From Xanthobacteraceae bacterium (GTDB lineage Bacteria; Pseudomonadota; Alphaproteobacteria; Rhizobiales; Xanthobacteraceae): a DNA stretch of 64,000 nucleotides. Position 1 is the first letter of the stretch. Each line of letters opens with the position of its first letter. The translations under genes and the position numbers were made by a program. Positions 20,776 through 29,306 of the stretch are shown one piece after another. The notes below the pieces were generated by a model. It made no database searches. It was not told where the DNA came from and saw only the letters and a list, made by a program, of their open reading frames with translations. The stretch lies in contig JAQSWY010000006.1 of assembly GCA_029266425.1 (NCBI GenBank), positions 1 through 64,000 of the forward strand, written 5' to 3'.

Positions 20776-21693
20776 ATGCGCATCGTCTTCATGGGAACGC
20801 CGGACTTCGCGGTGCCGACGCTGGCCGAGATCGTCGGCCGCGGCCATGAGGTCATTGCCGCCTATACCCGCGCGCCGGCGGCGGGTGGACGGCGCGGGCT
20901 CGATCTGGTGCCCTCGCCGGTGCACCGCGCGGCGGAGCGATTCGGGATCCCGGTGCTGCATCCGAAGACCCTGCGGACCGAAGACGCGGCCGAGACATTC
21001 CGTGGCCACGAGGCCGACCTCGCGGTGGTGGTCGCCTATGGCATGATCCTGCCGCGCGCCGTTCTCGATGCGCCGCGGCTCGGCTGCGTGAACCTCCACG
21101 CCTCGCTGCTGCCGCGCTGGCGCGGCGCCGCCCCGATCCAGCGCGCGATTCTCGCCGGCGACACTGAGACCGGCGTCGCGGTGATGCGGATGGAGGAAGG
21201 GCTCGATACCGGCCCGGTCGGCCTTGTCGAGCGCGTTGCCCTCGCGCCCGACATGACCGCGGGCGAACTGCACGACCGGCTGATGCTGGTCGGCGCCGAC
21301 CTGATGGGCCGCGCACTCGCGGCGCTGGAGCGCGACGCCATCAGTTTCACGCCGCAGCCGAGCGACGGCGTGACCTATGCGGCGAAGATCGACAAGGCGG
21401 AAAGCCGCATCGACTGGTCCCGCCCGGCGAACGCGGTGCACGACCATATTCGTGGCCTCTCGCCTTTCCCGGGCGCCTGGTTCGACGTCGATGGGACGCG
21501 CGTGAAGGCGCTGCGCTCGACGCTGGCCGCAGGCCACGGCGCGCCAGGCGAGGTCCTCGACGATGCCCTCACCGTGGCCTGCAAGGACGGCGCGGTGCGC
21601 CTCGTCGAGGTGCAGAAGGCCGGCAGCCGCGCCATGCCCGCGGTGGAATTCCTGCGCGGCACGCCGCTCGCCACAGGTACCAGGCTCGGCTGA
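20776..21693 (+). CDS. fmt: Methionyl-tRNA formyltransferase
   Basis: Formylates initiator Met-tRNA using 10-formyl-tetrahydrofolate. At 305 residues it has the normal length. The catalytic region [18 protein letters not shown] and the downstream [19 protein letters not shown] are intact; the C-terminal domain begins after [22 protein letters not shown]. The usual tRNA-binding loop is present as [11 protein letters not shown]. Forms an operon with def. truA, which often follows fmt in this order, is absent here. Confidence 0.97.
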   Translation: MRIVFMGTPDFAVPTLAEIVGRGHEVIAAYTRAPAAGGRRGLDLVPSPVHRAAERFGIPVLHPKTLRTEDAAETFRGHEADLAVVVAYGMILPRAVLDAPRLGCVNLHASLLPRWRGAAPIQRAILAGDTETGVAVMRMEEGLDTGPVGLVERVALAPDMTAGELHDRLMLVGADLMGRALAALERDAISFTPQPSDGVTYAAKIDKAESRIDWSRPANAVHDHIRGLSPFPGAWFDVDGTRVKALRSTLAAGHGAPGEVLDDALTVACKDGAVRLVEVQKAGSRAMPAVEFLRGTPLATGTRLG

Positions 21694-21766
21694 GCCGGCA
21701 CGGGTCACGACACGGCCTCGCTCCAGCCTCGCTCCGGCCCTGCTCTCGGCATTGGCTGACGGTACG

Positions 21767-21791
21767 GGAACCTTGCCGGCTCCATGGCGTT
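21767..21791 (+). promoter_or_regulatory. EcfG-type promoter of the glycine-zipper lipoprotein gene
   Basis: GGAAC (21767-21771), 16-base spacer, CGTT (21788-21791), 55 bases upstream of the ATG. Exact consensus match. Confidence 0.78.
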
Positions 21792-21846
21792 GAAGCGCCG
21801 GGGTCAGCCCCGCCTTTGACGACGGTACGCATGAGAGAGGGATGCC

Positions 21847-22104
21847 ATGTTCAAGATCATCGCCGTTTCCGCCCTGGCGCTTAGCGCTGCGGCCTGCACC
21901 ACGACGCAGCGTTATGCCGGTACCGGCGCGCTGATCGGCGGCGGCACTGGCGCCATCATCGGCGGAGCGACGGGTGGCGGCACCGGCGCCGCGGTCGGCG
22001 CTGCGGTCGGTGCCGGCACTGGCGCCCTCGTCGGCGCAGCGGTCTCGCCCGGTGATTGCTGGGCCCGTGACCGCTGGGGCAACCGCATCCGCGTGCGCTG
22101 CTGA
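21847..22104 (+). CDS. Glycine-zipper outer-membrane lipoprotein
   Basis: An 85-residue small lipoprotein. The signal peptide ends in a lipobox (SAAACTTT, cysteine at residue 17). A glycine-zipper stretch of repeated GxxxG/GxxxxG units (GALIGGGTGAIIGGATGGG onward, residues 27-66) follows, then a short C-terminal WARDRWGNRIRVRC tail. Such proteins (YMGG/Rick_17kDa-like) insert in or span the outer membrane; the precise role is unknown. GAGAGGGATGCC precedes the ATG. It has an exact EcfG promoter and its own terminator, so it is a monocistronic stress gene. Confidence 0.88.
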   Translation: MFKIIAVSALALSAAACTTTQRYAGTGALIGGGTGAIIGGATGGGTGAAVGAAVGAGTGALVGAAVSPGDCWARDRWGNRIRVRC

Positions 22105-22127
22105 TCCCACGAACCCATCTACGAAAG

Positions 22128-22153
22128 AGCGGGCCCGCAAGGGTCCGCTTTTT
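22128..22153 (+). terminator. Intrinsic terminator after the lipoprotein gene
   Basis: Stem AGCGGGCCC/GGGTCCGCT with a GCAA loop (22128-22149) followed by a T-tract, 24 bases past the stop codon. Confidence 0.85.
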
Positions 22154-22198
22154 GTACGCCGCTTGCGCGCGCCGGCAGGCACGGCTAGTCCTCGCGCC

Positions 22199-22564
22199 AT
22201 GATAGCGCTCGATGGCCGGCCGGCCCACATCTACAAGATCTGCCCCCGGGTCCTCTGGAATGTCGCGGAAGCCGCGGGCCGTTTCGACGGTGCGCCGGTC
22301 GATCTCGCCGATGGCTATATCCATTTCTCGACCGCGACCCAGGTCGCCGAGACCGCGGCCAGGCACTTCAAGGGGCAGGACGACCTCGTGCTGGTCGCCA
22401 TCGATCCCGGCGCCCTCGATCCCGCGGCGCTGCGCTGGGAACCCTCGCGCGGCGGCCACCTGTTCCCGCATCTCTACGGCTCCTTGCCGCTCGCGGCGGT
22501 GGCCTGGGTGAAGCCGCTTCCTCTCGGCCTCGACGGCGCGCATCGCTTCCCGGAACTCGCATGA
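22199..22564 (+). CDS. DUF952 family protein
   Basis: A 121-residue protein matching DUF952: [20 protein letters not shown], then [19 protein letters not shown], then a C-terminal [13 protein letters not shown] block. Members resemble glutathione S-transferase-like or ADP-ribosyl-fold proteins in some annotations, but the function is not established. Its stop overlaps the pyrD start in an ATGA (22561-22564), so the two are translationally coupled. This pairing with pyrD is common in Hyphomicrobiales, which suggests, but does not prove, a link to pyrimidine metabolism. Confidence 0.9.
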   Translation: MIALDGRPAHIYKICPRVLWNVAEAAGRFDGAPVDLADGYIHFSTATQVAETAARHFKGQDDLVLVAIDPGALDPAALRWEPSRGGHLFPHLYGSLPLAAVAWVKPLPLGLDGAHRFPELA

Positions 22565-23637
22565 GCCCGCTGCTCGACCTTGCCTTGCCCTTTGCGCGGC
22601 TGCTCGATCCGGAGACCGCGCACGGCCTCTCCATACGCGCGCTCGCTTGCCTGCCGCCGCACGCCGCCCCGCCGGACGATTCGCGGCTCGCGGTCGATGC
22701 GTTCGGGCTCACCTTTCCCAATCCGGTCGGCCTCGCTGCCGGATTCGACAAGGAAGCCGAGGTGCCGGACGCCGCGCTCGGTGCCGGATTCGGCTTCGTC
22801 GAGGTCGGCACCATCACGCCCCGCCCGCAGCCGGGCAATCCGCGGCCGCGCAATTTTCGGCTGACCGAAGACCGCGCGGTGATCAATCGTTACGGCTTCA
22901 ACAGCGGCGGCCACGGTCCCGCCCGCGCCCGGCTGGCGGCCCGCAAGGGGCGTCCCGGCATCGTCGGCGTCAATGTCGGGGCCAACAAGGAGGCGGCCGA
23001 CCGCGCGGCGGATTATGCCGCAGGCATCACGACCTTTGCCGGCCTCGCCTCCTATTTCACCGTGAACGTCTCCTCGCCCAACACGCCGGGCCTGCGCGAT
23101 CTCCAGGAGGAGCGCGCGCTCGACGATCTGCTCGCCCGCGCTCTGGAGGCCCGCGATCGCGCGGCTCCGGGCGTGCCGGTGCTCTTGAAGATCGCGCCGG
23201 ATCTCGCCCTGCCGCATCTGGACGCGGTGGTGAACGTGGCGCGCCGGCGCGGCATCGAGGGCATGATCGTTTCCAACACCACCATCTCGCGCCCGCCGAG
23301 CCTTCGCTCGCGGGATCGCGGGGAGACGGGGGGCCTCTCCGGCCGGCCGCTCTTCGCGCTGTCGACGCGGATGCTGGCGGAGACCTATGTGCGGGTCGAA
23401 GGCGCATTCCCGCTCGTCGGTGTCGGCGGCATCGACAGCCCGGAGACCGCCTTCGCCAAGATCGAGGCCGGGGCGAGCCTGATCCAGCTCTATTCGAGCC
23501 TCGTCTATGAGGGTCTCGGCCTGGTGCCGCGGATCAAGGACGGCCTGCTGCGCCGGCTGGCACGCGAGAAGGTCGCGTTGAAGGACGTCGTCGGCCGCGC
23601 GGCGGCACGTCTCGTCAGCGAGCCGTTCCCGGGTTAG
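22561..23637 (+). CDS. pyrD: Dihydroorotate dehydrogenase (quinone), class 2
   Basis: Oxidises dihydroorotate to orotate in de novo pyrimidine synthesis, passing electrons to membrane quinone. The 358 residues contain the FMN-binding [32 protein letters not shown], the catalytic serine region [32 protein letters not shown], and the C-terminal phosphate-binding [10 protein letters not shown]. The N-terminal helix pair ([20 protein letters not shown]) marks the membrane-associated class 2 enzyme. Coupled to the DUF952 gene. Confidence 0.97.
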   Translation: MSPLLDLALPFARLLDPETAHGLSIRALACLPPHAAPPDDSRLAVDAFGLTFPNPVGLAAGFDKEAEVPDAALGAGFGFVEVGTITPRPQPGNPRPRNFRLTEDRAVINRYGFNSGGHGPARARLAARKGRPGIVGVNVGANKEAADRAADYAAGITTFAGLASYFTVNVSSPNTPGLRDLQEERALDDLLARALEARDRAAPGVPVLLKIAPDLALPHLDAVVNVARRRGIEGMIVSNTTISRPPSLRSRDRGETGGLSGRPLFALSTRMLAETYVRVEGAFPLVGVGGIDSPETAFAKIEAGASLIQLYSSLVYEGLGLVPRIKDGLLRRLAREKVALKDVVGRAAARLVSEPFPG

Positions 23638-23644
23638 GCCGACT

Positions 23645-23756
23645 CCCTCTCCCCGTGGAGGAGAGGGCTGGCCTGAGGGGGCCTTCGCGGCTTCGCAACG
23701 ATGCCTTCCCTCACCGACCCGCTTCGCGGGCCACCTCTCCCCGACGGGGAGAGGGA
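23645..23756. repeat. Family C palindromic intergenic repeat
   Basis: CTCTCCCCGTGGAGGAGAGG, then CTCACCGACCCGCTTCGCGG, then CTCTCCCCGACGGGGAGAGG. It fills the convergent gap between pyrD and the MATE gene. Confidence 0.7.
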
Positions 23757-23774
23757 AGTGAAGGTCGGCCGAGA

Positions 23775-25103
23775 CTACCCGAACGTCCGTCGCACCAGCG
23801 CCGGCATGCGCCAGGCCTGGAACAGGCCGCGGCCGGCCATGAAGGACAGGTACGCGCTCCACAGCCCGGTATTGCCGAAGCTGAGCGTCGCCGCCCACAC
23901 CGCGAAGAACAGCCCGACCGCCGGCAGCATCAGATTGCGCATGTCGCGCGACCAGGTGGCGCCGGAATAGATGCCGTCGAAGGAGAACGCCGCAACGCCG
24001 AGCAGTGGGGTGAGCGCCGCCATCGGCAGGAAGGCGCGCGCCACCTCGCGTACCTGTTCGTTGGCAGCGAGCAGGTCGATCACCCGGCCGCCCTCCAGCA
24101 CCAGGAGCAGGCTCGCCGGCACCGCGAAGCCGAAACCCCACATCAGCACCATGCGCACCGCGCGCAGGAAGGCGGGCCGGTCGCGCGCGCCGACGCTCCG
24201 GCCGCAAATCTGCTCGGCGGCGGTGGCGAAGCCGTCGAGGAAGAAGGCGGTGACCATGACGATGTTGTAGAGCACCGCATTGGCCGCCAGCGTCACGTCG
24301 TCATGGCGAGCGCCCTGCGACGCGAAGAACAGCAGCACCAGCATGAGCAGTCCGGTGCGCACCATGATGTCGGTGTTCACCGCGACCGTCTCGATCACGC
24401 GATGCCGGTCGAGCACGGTCGCGAGTGGCACGCGCCAGCTGCGGCCGAGCAGACGGCGCGCGGCGGCGAGGCCGGCAACGGTGCCGACCACTTCCGCCAG
24501 CAGGTTGGCGAGGGCCGCGCCGGCAATGCCGAAATCCCAATAGAGCACCAGCAGCGCGGTGAGGCCGGCATTGGCGAGCGCGATCAGGATCTGCAGGCCG
24601 AGGCCGATATCGGTGCGGGCGATGCCAACCAGCCAGCCGAGCACCGAGAAATTGGCGATGGCGAACGGCGCGGCGAAGATGCGGATCGAGAAATAGAGCC
24701 CGGCGGCGGTGCTCACCGCGGCGCTGGTGCCCATCAGGGTGAAGGCGATGTGGGCAACCGGGGCATGGAGGACGATCAGCACGAGGCCGATGGCGAACGA
24801 GATCAGCACGGCGCGGATCAATGCGGCGCGCACCTCGACCGGATGGTTGCGGCCGAGCGCCTGCGCGGTCAGCCCTGCGGTGCCCATGCGCAGCGAGCCG
24901 AACACCCAGAACAGGAAATCGAACAGCAGCGCGCCGACCGCCACCGCGCCGAGCAGCACCGCATCGCCGAGCCGGCCGATCGCGCCGGTGGCGACGAGGC
25001 CAAGCAGCGGCGTCGTCATCTGCGCCAGCGTTGCCGGCAGCGCGATGGCGAGGAAGCGCCGATGGGTGACCTCGACCCTGCCGGCTCCTATGGCGATGCT
25101 CAT
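23775..25103 (-). CDS. MATE family efflux transporter (DinF-like)
   Basis: A 442-residue multidrug and toxin extrusion transporter with about twelve membrane helices in two homologous halves. It opens HRRFLAIALPATLAQMTTPL and continues LLGLVATGAIGRLGDAVLLG, the signature of the DinF branch. The second half includes DGFATAAEQICGRSVGARD. It uses a cation gradient to export organic substrates; the specific substrate cannot be inferred. Its neighbours give no clue: it converges on pyrD and is followed upstream by a small membrane protein. Confidence 0.92.
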   Translation of the reverse strand: MSIAIGAGRVEVTHRRFLAIALPATLAQMTTPLLGLVATGAIGRLGDAVLLGAVAVGALLFDFLFWVFGSLRMGTAGLTAQALGRNHPVEVRAALIRAVLISFAIGLVLIVLHAPVAHIAFTLMGTSAAVSTAAGLYFSIRIFAAPFAIANFSVLGWLVGIARTDIGLGLQILIALANAGLTALLVLYWDFGIAGAALANLLAEVVGTVAGLAAARRLLGRSWRVPLATVLDRHRVIETVAVNTDIMVRTGLLMLVLLFFASQGARHDDVTLAANAVLYNIVMVTAFFLDGFATAAEQICGRSVGARDRPAFLRAVRMVLMWGFGFAVPASLLLVLEGGRVIDLLAANEQVREVARAFLPMAALTPLLGVAAFSFDGIYSGATWSRDMRNLMLPAVGLFFAVWAATLSFGNTGLWSAYLSFMAGRGLFQAWRMPALVRRTFG

Positions 25104-25125
25104 GGCGGACCGATGCTGTGCGGGC

Positions 25126-25395
25126 TTACTGCCCGCTGCGCGCCACCCGCATGATCAGCCAGAGCGGGATGACGATCACCGCGCCGAGCAAGAAATAGCG
25201 CCACAGCCGCTCGATCGCCTCGAAGCTGAAATTGAACAGGTTGCGGATCAGCCGCTCGATGCTCTGCAGGATGTTGAGCGGATCGAGGCCGAGCGCGCTC
25301 AGGATCACGCCGACCACCACCGACAGGAGGGCCAGGCGCACCAGCACCCAGATGGGAGAGCCGCCCATCCAGCGGGCGACCTGATTGTCGGACAT
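25126..25395 (-). CDS. DUF6460-like small membrane protein
   Basis: An 89-residue protein that opens SDNQVARWMGGSPIWVLVR, has a first membrane helix at about residues 15-36, an amphipathic middle (LDPLNILQSIERLIRNLFNF) and a second helix at about 65-83. It resembles the DUF6460 proteins of Hyphomicrobiales (recalled, not searched). Function unknown. It lies 31 bases downstream of the DNA ligase stop and 22 bases ahead of the MATE start, so it could be co-transcribed with either. Confidence 0.75.
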   Translation of the reverse strand: MSDNQVARWMGGSPIWVLVRLALLSVVVGVILSALGLDPLNILQSIERLIRNLFNFSFEAIERLWRYFLLGAVIVIPLWLIMRVARSGQ

Positions 25396-25426
25396 CGAGC
25401 GACTCCTGCGACCGGAACGTTGGTAC

Positions 25427-27109
25427 TCAACTAGCACGGCGCGAGCCGCTGCGGGAGACGCCTGCGGCCCCGGCAGCGGCGGCCTCGTCGCCCAGCATGC
25501 GCTCGAGCGTCTCCAGCCGGTCGGCCTCGCCCGGCGGCTTGTCCCAGCGCAGCCGCGCGACGCGCGGAAAGCGCATGGCGACGCCGGAACGGTGGCGGGT
25601 CGAGCGCGCCAGCCCCTCGAACGCCACTTCCAGCACCAGCCCTTCGGTCGCGGTGTGCACGACTTCCCGCACCGGGCCGAAGCGGTTGATGGTGTGGCGG
25701 CGCACGAAGCGGTCGATCTCCAGCAACTCCTCGTCGGTGAAGCCGAAATATGCCTTGCCGACCGGCACCAGCTCGCCCTCCTTGGTCCACACCCCGAAGG
25801 TGTAGTCGGAATAATAGGAGGAGCGCTTGCCGTGGCCGCGCTGGGCATACATCAGCACGGCATCGACACGGTGCGGGTCGCGCTTCCATTTCCACCACGG
25901 CCCCTTGGGCCGGCCGGGAAGATAGAGGCTGTCGGCGCGCTTCAGCATCACCCCTTCCACCGCCTCGGCGTCCGCGCCGGCGCCGTGGGAGGCCGGATCG
26001 GCACGGGCCGACGCGAGATCATCCCAACTGCCGAACGGCACCAGCGGCGAGATGTCGAGCGGGCTCTCCGGATGCTGGGCAATGAGGGCCTCCAGCCGGG
26101 CGCGGCGTGCCTCGAAGGGCTCGTCGCGCATATCTTCCCCGGCTTCGAACAGCAGATCGTAGGCGCGGATATGGGCCGGGAATTCGGCGATCAGCTTCGG
26201 CGTCACCGTCTTCCGGTTCAGCCGCTGCTGCAGCACGTTGAAGGACTGCACGCGGCCCTCACGCAGGATCAGCAATTCGCCGTCGACCGCGCCGTCGAAG
26301 GCGAGCGCCTCCGCGAGATCGGGGAAGGCCGGCGAGATATCCTCGCCGGTCCGGCTATAGAGCCGCGCCACATGGCGGCCCGCAGGGTCGGCGCCGCGCA
26401 CCGCCTGCACGCGAATGCCGTCCCATTTCCATTCGGCGCGGAAGGCGCCGGGGTCGAGCGCGGCGAAATCCGGCTCCTCGATGGCGTGCGCCAGCATCAC
26501 CGGGCGGAACGGCGCCGGATCCTCGGTCTCGGGACGCGGTCCGCGCCCTTCGGCCCAGGCGAACAACTCGGTATAGGGCGGCACCAGGCCCGGCCAGACC
26601 AGCTCGATCGCGTCCGGCTCCAATTCGCCCAGCGCCGCCACCGCCGTCTTTGCGAGCCGCGCCGAGACGCCGATGCGCAGGCTCCCGGTGATCAGCTTCA
26701 GGAGTGCCCAGCGCCCGGTCTCGTCGAGCCGGTCGAGCAGCGATGCGAGGACCGCTGGGAGTTCGGTCTTGCCGAGTGTCGAAAAGGCATGGACGACGGC
26801 GGAGAGCGACGGCGGCTCCGGATCGTTGCGGCCGCGTGGCGCCGGCCACATCAGCGCCACCGTCTCGGAGAGATCGCCGACATAATCATAGGAGAGGGCG
26901 AACAGCACCGGATCGGTGCGCTCGGCAATCAAAGCGCGGATCAGCCCCGGCTTGGCGTTTCGGAACGACAGCGCACCGGTGAGCGCGGCGAGCGCCCAGC
27001 CGCGTTCCGGATCCGGCACATGGCGGAAATAATCCGCGATCAGCCGCAACTTGCCATTGCGGCGCGGCTCATAAGCGAGGCGATCGAGCAGCGCAGCGAA
27101 GCGGTTCAT
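25427..27109 (-). CDS. ATP-dependent DNA ligase of the Lhr/Exo/PdeM repair set
   Basis: A 560-residue ATP-dependent DNA ligase. The adenylated lysine lies in EWKWDGIRVQ (about residue 228, the KxDGxR motif); an N-terminal DNA-binding domain precedes it and an OB-fold with PWWKWKRDPHRVDAVLMYAQ follows. It is of the 'cisplatin damage response' ligase type that co-occurs with the MBL exonuclease, the Lhr-core helicase and PdeM; all four are in this 7-kb stretch. The ATG at 27109 overlaps the exonuclease stop by four bases, so the two are translationally coupled. The C-terminus is alanine/serine/arginine-rich and variable. Confidence 0.93.
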   Translation of the reverse strand: MNRFAALLDRLAYEPRRNGKLRLIADYFRHVPDPERGWALAALTGALSFRNAKPGLIRALIAERTDPVLFALSYDYVGDLSETVALMWPAPRGRNDPEPPSLSAVVHAFSTLGKTELPAVLASLLDRLDETGRWALLKLITGSLRIGVSARLAKTAVAALGELEPDAIELVWPGLVPPYTELFAWAEGRGPRPETEDPAPFRPVMLAHAIEEPDFAALDPGAFRAEWKWDGIRVQAVRGADPAGRHVARLYSRTGEDISPAFPDLAEALAFDGAVDGELLILREGRVQSFNVLQQRLNRKTVTPKLIAEFPAHIRAYDLLFEAGEDMRDEPFEARRARLEALIAQHPESPLDISPLVPFGSWDDLASARADPASHGAGADAEAVEGVMLKRADSLYLPGRPKGPWWKWKRDPHRVDAVLMYAQRGHGKRSSYYSDYTFGVWTKEGELVPVGKAYFGFTDEELLEIDRFVRRHTINRFGPVREVVHTATEGLVLEVAFEGLARSTRHRSGVAMRFPRVARLRWDKPPGEADRLETLERMLGDEAAAAGAAGVSRSGSRRAS

Positions 27110-28161
27110 CCCGGCGCCTCCGGGCTCTCCGGCATCTCCGTGGCGGGCGCGGCGAGCTCGCCCTCTTCCTCGCCATAGCCGACCATGTGCAGCGGACGGG
27201 CGCGCAGCCCGGCGAGCAGCGCCCAGTGCACCAGCGCATCTTCCTGGCCGTGCGTCACCCAGAGCTCCTCGCAGCCGGTGGCGAGGATCGAGGCTTGCAG
27301 GTCGTCCCAGTCGGCATGGTCGGAGACGATGAGCGGCAGCTCGACGCCGTTCTGCCGGGCGCGGGCGCGGATCCGCATCCAGCCCGAGGCGAAGGACGTG
27401 ACCGGATCGGGGAATTTGCGCGACCAGAGATCGGTCAGCGAACTCGGCGGGCAGATGGCGACGCGTCCCGCCAGCTCCGCGGGCTTCGCCTCGCGTGCCG
27501 GCAATACCTCGCCGAGATCGATGCCCTGTTCGATGTAATAGGCGGTGAGCCGCTCCATCGCGCCGTGCAGGTAGATCGGCTGGGAATGCCCGGCGGCGCG
27601 CAGCAGCGCGATCACCCGCTGCGCCTTGCCCAGCGCATAGGCGCCGACGAGATGCGCCCGCTCCGGGAACAGCTCCAGCGAATCCAGGAGCTTGGCGATT
27701 TCCGTCATCGGCTCGGGATGGCGGAACACCGGCAGGCCGAAGGTCGCCTCGGAGATGAAGACATGGCACGGCACCGGCTCGAACGGCGCGCAGGTCGGGT
27801 CCGCACCCGGCTTGTAATCGCCGGAGGCGACGATCCGGCAACCCTTGCACTCCAGCGCGACCTGCGCCGAGCCGAGTATGTGCCCGGCCGGGTGCAGCGT
27901 GACATCGACACCGTCGACATGGATGGTCTCGCCATAGGCGGCGGCCTGCGTCGTGCCGGCGAACTCCACGCCATAGCGGATCGCCATAATGTCGAGCGTC
28001 TCGCGGGTCGCCAGCACCGCGCCATGGCCGGCGCGGGCATGGTCGGAATGGCCATGGGTGATGATGGCGCGCTTCACCGGCCGGTGCGGATCGACATGGA
28101 AGTCGCCGGCCGGCGAATAAAGTCCCTCAGGCGTGGGCAGCAGCAGCTCTTCCGGGCGCAT
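27106..28161 (-). CDS. Ligase-associated DNA exonuclease (MBL fold)
   Basis: A 351-residue metallo-beta-lactamase/beta-CASP-like nuclease. The metal motif HxHxDH is in IITHGHSDHARAGHG; further ligands lie in LHPAGHILGSAQV, ASGDYKPGADP and SDHADWDDL. In the family it is a 5'-3' exonuclease working with the co-encoded ligase and helicase in an alternative DNA repair route. It starts at ATG 28161, divergent from the methyltransferase gene across only 44 bases. Confidence 0.93.
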   Translation of the reverse strand: MRPEELLLPTPEGLYSPAGDFHVDPHRPVKRAIITHGHSDHARAGHGAVLATRETLDIMAIRYGVEFAGTTQAAAYGETIHVDGVDVTLHPAGHILGSAQVALECKGCRIVASGDYKPGADPTCAPFEPVPCHVFISEATFGLPVFRHPEPMTEIAKLLDSLELFPERAHLVGAYALGKAQRVIALLRAAGHSQPIYLHGAMERLTAYYIEQGIDLGEVLPAREAKPAELAGRVAICPPSSLTDLWSRKFPDPVTSFASGWMRIRARARQNGVELPLIVSDHADWDDLQASILATGCEELWVTHGQEDALVHWALLAGLRARPLHMVGYGEEEGELAAPATEMPESPEAPG

Positions 28162-28205
28162 CGCGGAGAAGATATAGGGCGGCCAACGGATTGCGCGAGT
28201 TCCTC

Positions 28206-29150
28206 ATGAGCGACGGCCCCTTGCACCTGTCTTCCGGCGACCCGGTGGTCGATCGCCGCCTCGAATGGGCGCGGGCGCTGATCGAGGAAGGCAATGCCGC
28301 AGACGCAGCGCACCTGCTGCTGGAGGTGACCGCGCGCGCGCCGGACTTCCTGCCGCTGTGGTTCCTACTCGCCGAGGCGCGGGAGAAGGCCGGCGATCCG
28401 GATGGCGCCGCCGGCGCCTATGTCCGCGCGCTGCGCGCCGATCCAGACGATCCGCTCGGCGCCGGGGTGCGGCTCGCCCGGCTCGGCCGCGATCGGGTCG
28501 AGGCGAAGATGAGCGAAGCCTATGTGCGCACGCTGTTCGACCAATATGCTGGCCGCTTCGACGAGGCGCTGGCGCGGCTCGATTATCGTGGCCCCGAGCT
28601 GATCCATGACGCGCTCGGAGCGGCCTGCGATACGCTCGGCCGGCCTTTCGCCTTTGACCACGGGCTTGATCTCGGCTGCGGCACCGGGCTGGTCGGGGCC
28701 GCGCTCGCGGGCAAGGTCGGCAGGCTCGACGGTGTCGACCTTTCGCCGAACATGATCGAGCAGACGCGCCATCGCGGCGGCTACGACCGGCTTGAAGTTA
28801 TGGACATGCTGGCCTTCGTCGAACGGCAGACGACGCAGACCGCCGATTTGGTCTTTGCCGGCGACGCCTTCTGCTATCTCGACGATCTGGCGCCGATCCT
28901 CAAGGAAAGCGCCCGCGTGGTGGAAGCCGGCGGGCTGCTGGCCTTCACCGTCGAGACCCATAACGGCGAGGGCGTGATCGTGCGCGACACCCTGCGCTAC
29001 GCCCACGCGGAGGCCTATGTGCGGGAAAGGCTGGCGGAGGCTGGCTTCTCACTGGTGTCTCTGGAGCACGCCTCGACCCGCAAGGAAGGCACCGTGCCGG
29101 TGCCGGGACTGGTCGTGGTGGCGGAGCGGCAGTCCACTTCCTCCACATAA
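28206..29150 (+). CDS. TPR-containing class I SAM-dependent methyltransferase
   Basis: A 314-residue protein: an N-terminal TPR-like helical segment (about residues 15-95, with the repeat ARAPDFLPLWFLLAEAREKA), then a Rossmann methyltransferase domain. The SAM-binding motif I is GLDLGCGTGLVGAALAG and the acidic motif II is LDGVDLSPNMIEQ. The substrate is unknown. It sits inside the ligase/exonuclease/helicase/PdeM block. This arrangement recurs in my memory of Hyphomicrobiales genomes, but a repair role is only guilt by association. ATG 28206 is chosen over 28191 because the protein then starts SDGPLHLSSGDPVVD. Confidence 0.85.
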   Translation: MSDGPLHLSSGDPVVDRRLEWARALIEEGNAADAAHLLLEVTARAPDFLPLWFLLAEAREKAGDPDGAAGAYVRALRADPDDPLGAGVRLARLGRDRVEAKMSEAYVRTLFDQYAGRFDEALARLDYRGPELIHDALGAACDTLGRPFAFDHGLDLGCGTGLVGAALAGKVGRLDGVDLSPNMIEQTRHRGGYDRLEVMDMLAFVERQTTQTADLVFAGDAFCYLDDLAPILKESARVVEAGGLLAFTVETHNGEGVIVRDTLRYAHAEAYVRERLAEAGFSLVSLEHASTRKEGTVPVPGLVVVAERQSTSST

Positions 29151-29152
29151 GA

Positions 29153-29245
29153 CGTCATCCCGGCCGGAGGCGAAGCCGTCGAGCCGGGATCGCTCACCAA
29201 TTCCGCGGACGATCCGGCTCGCCGCTTCGCGGCGTCCGGGATGAC
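29153..29245. repeat. Family B palindromic intergenic repeat
   Basis: CGTCATCCCGGCCGGAGGCG, then GAGCCGGGATCGC, and on the far side GATCCGGCTCGCCGCTTCGC and GTCCGGGATGAC. Its last bases include an ATG that opens the following helicase frame, so that ATG is a doubtful start. Confidence 0.75.
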
Positions 29246-29306
29246 ACTGTTTCATGAGCAAGAGGCGGCCTCGAAGGATGCTCGTCCAGGCACTATCTTT
29301 CCCGCC

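Noticed and set aside
20116-22230. Upstream continuation of the rmuC frame through def and fmt on the minus strand
   Set aside because: It lies opposite two well-defined genes. The rmuC N-terminus and membrane helix begin at 20115, and the extension resembles no RmuC.
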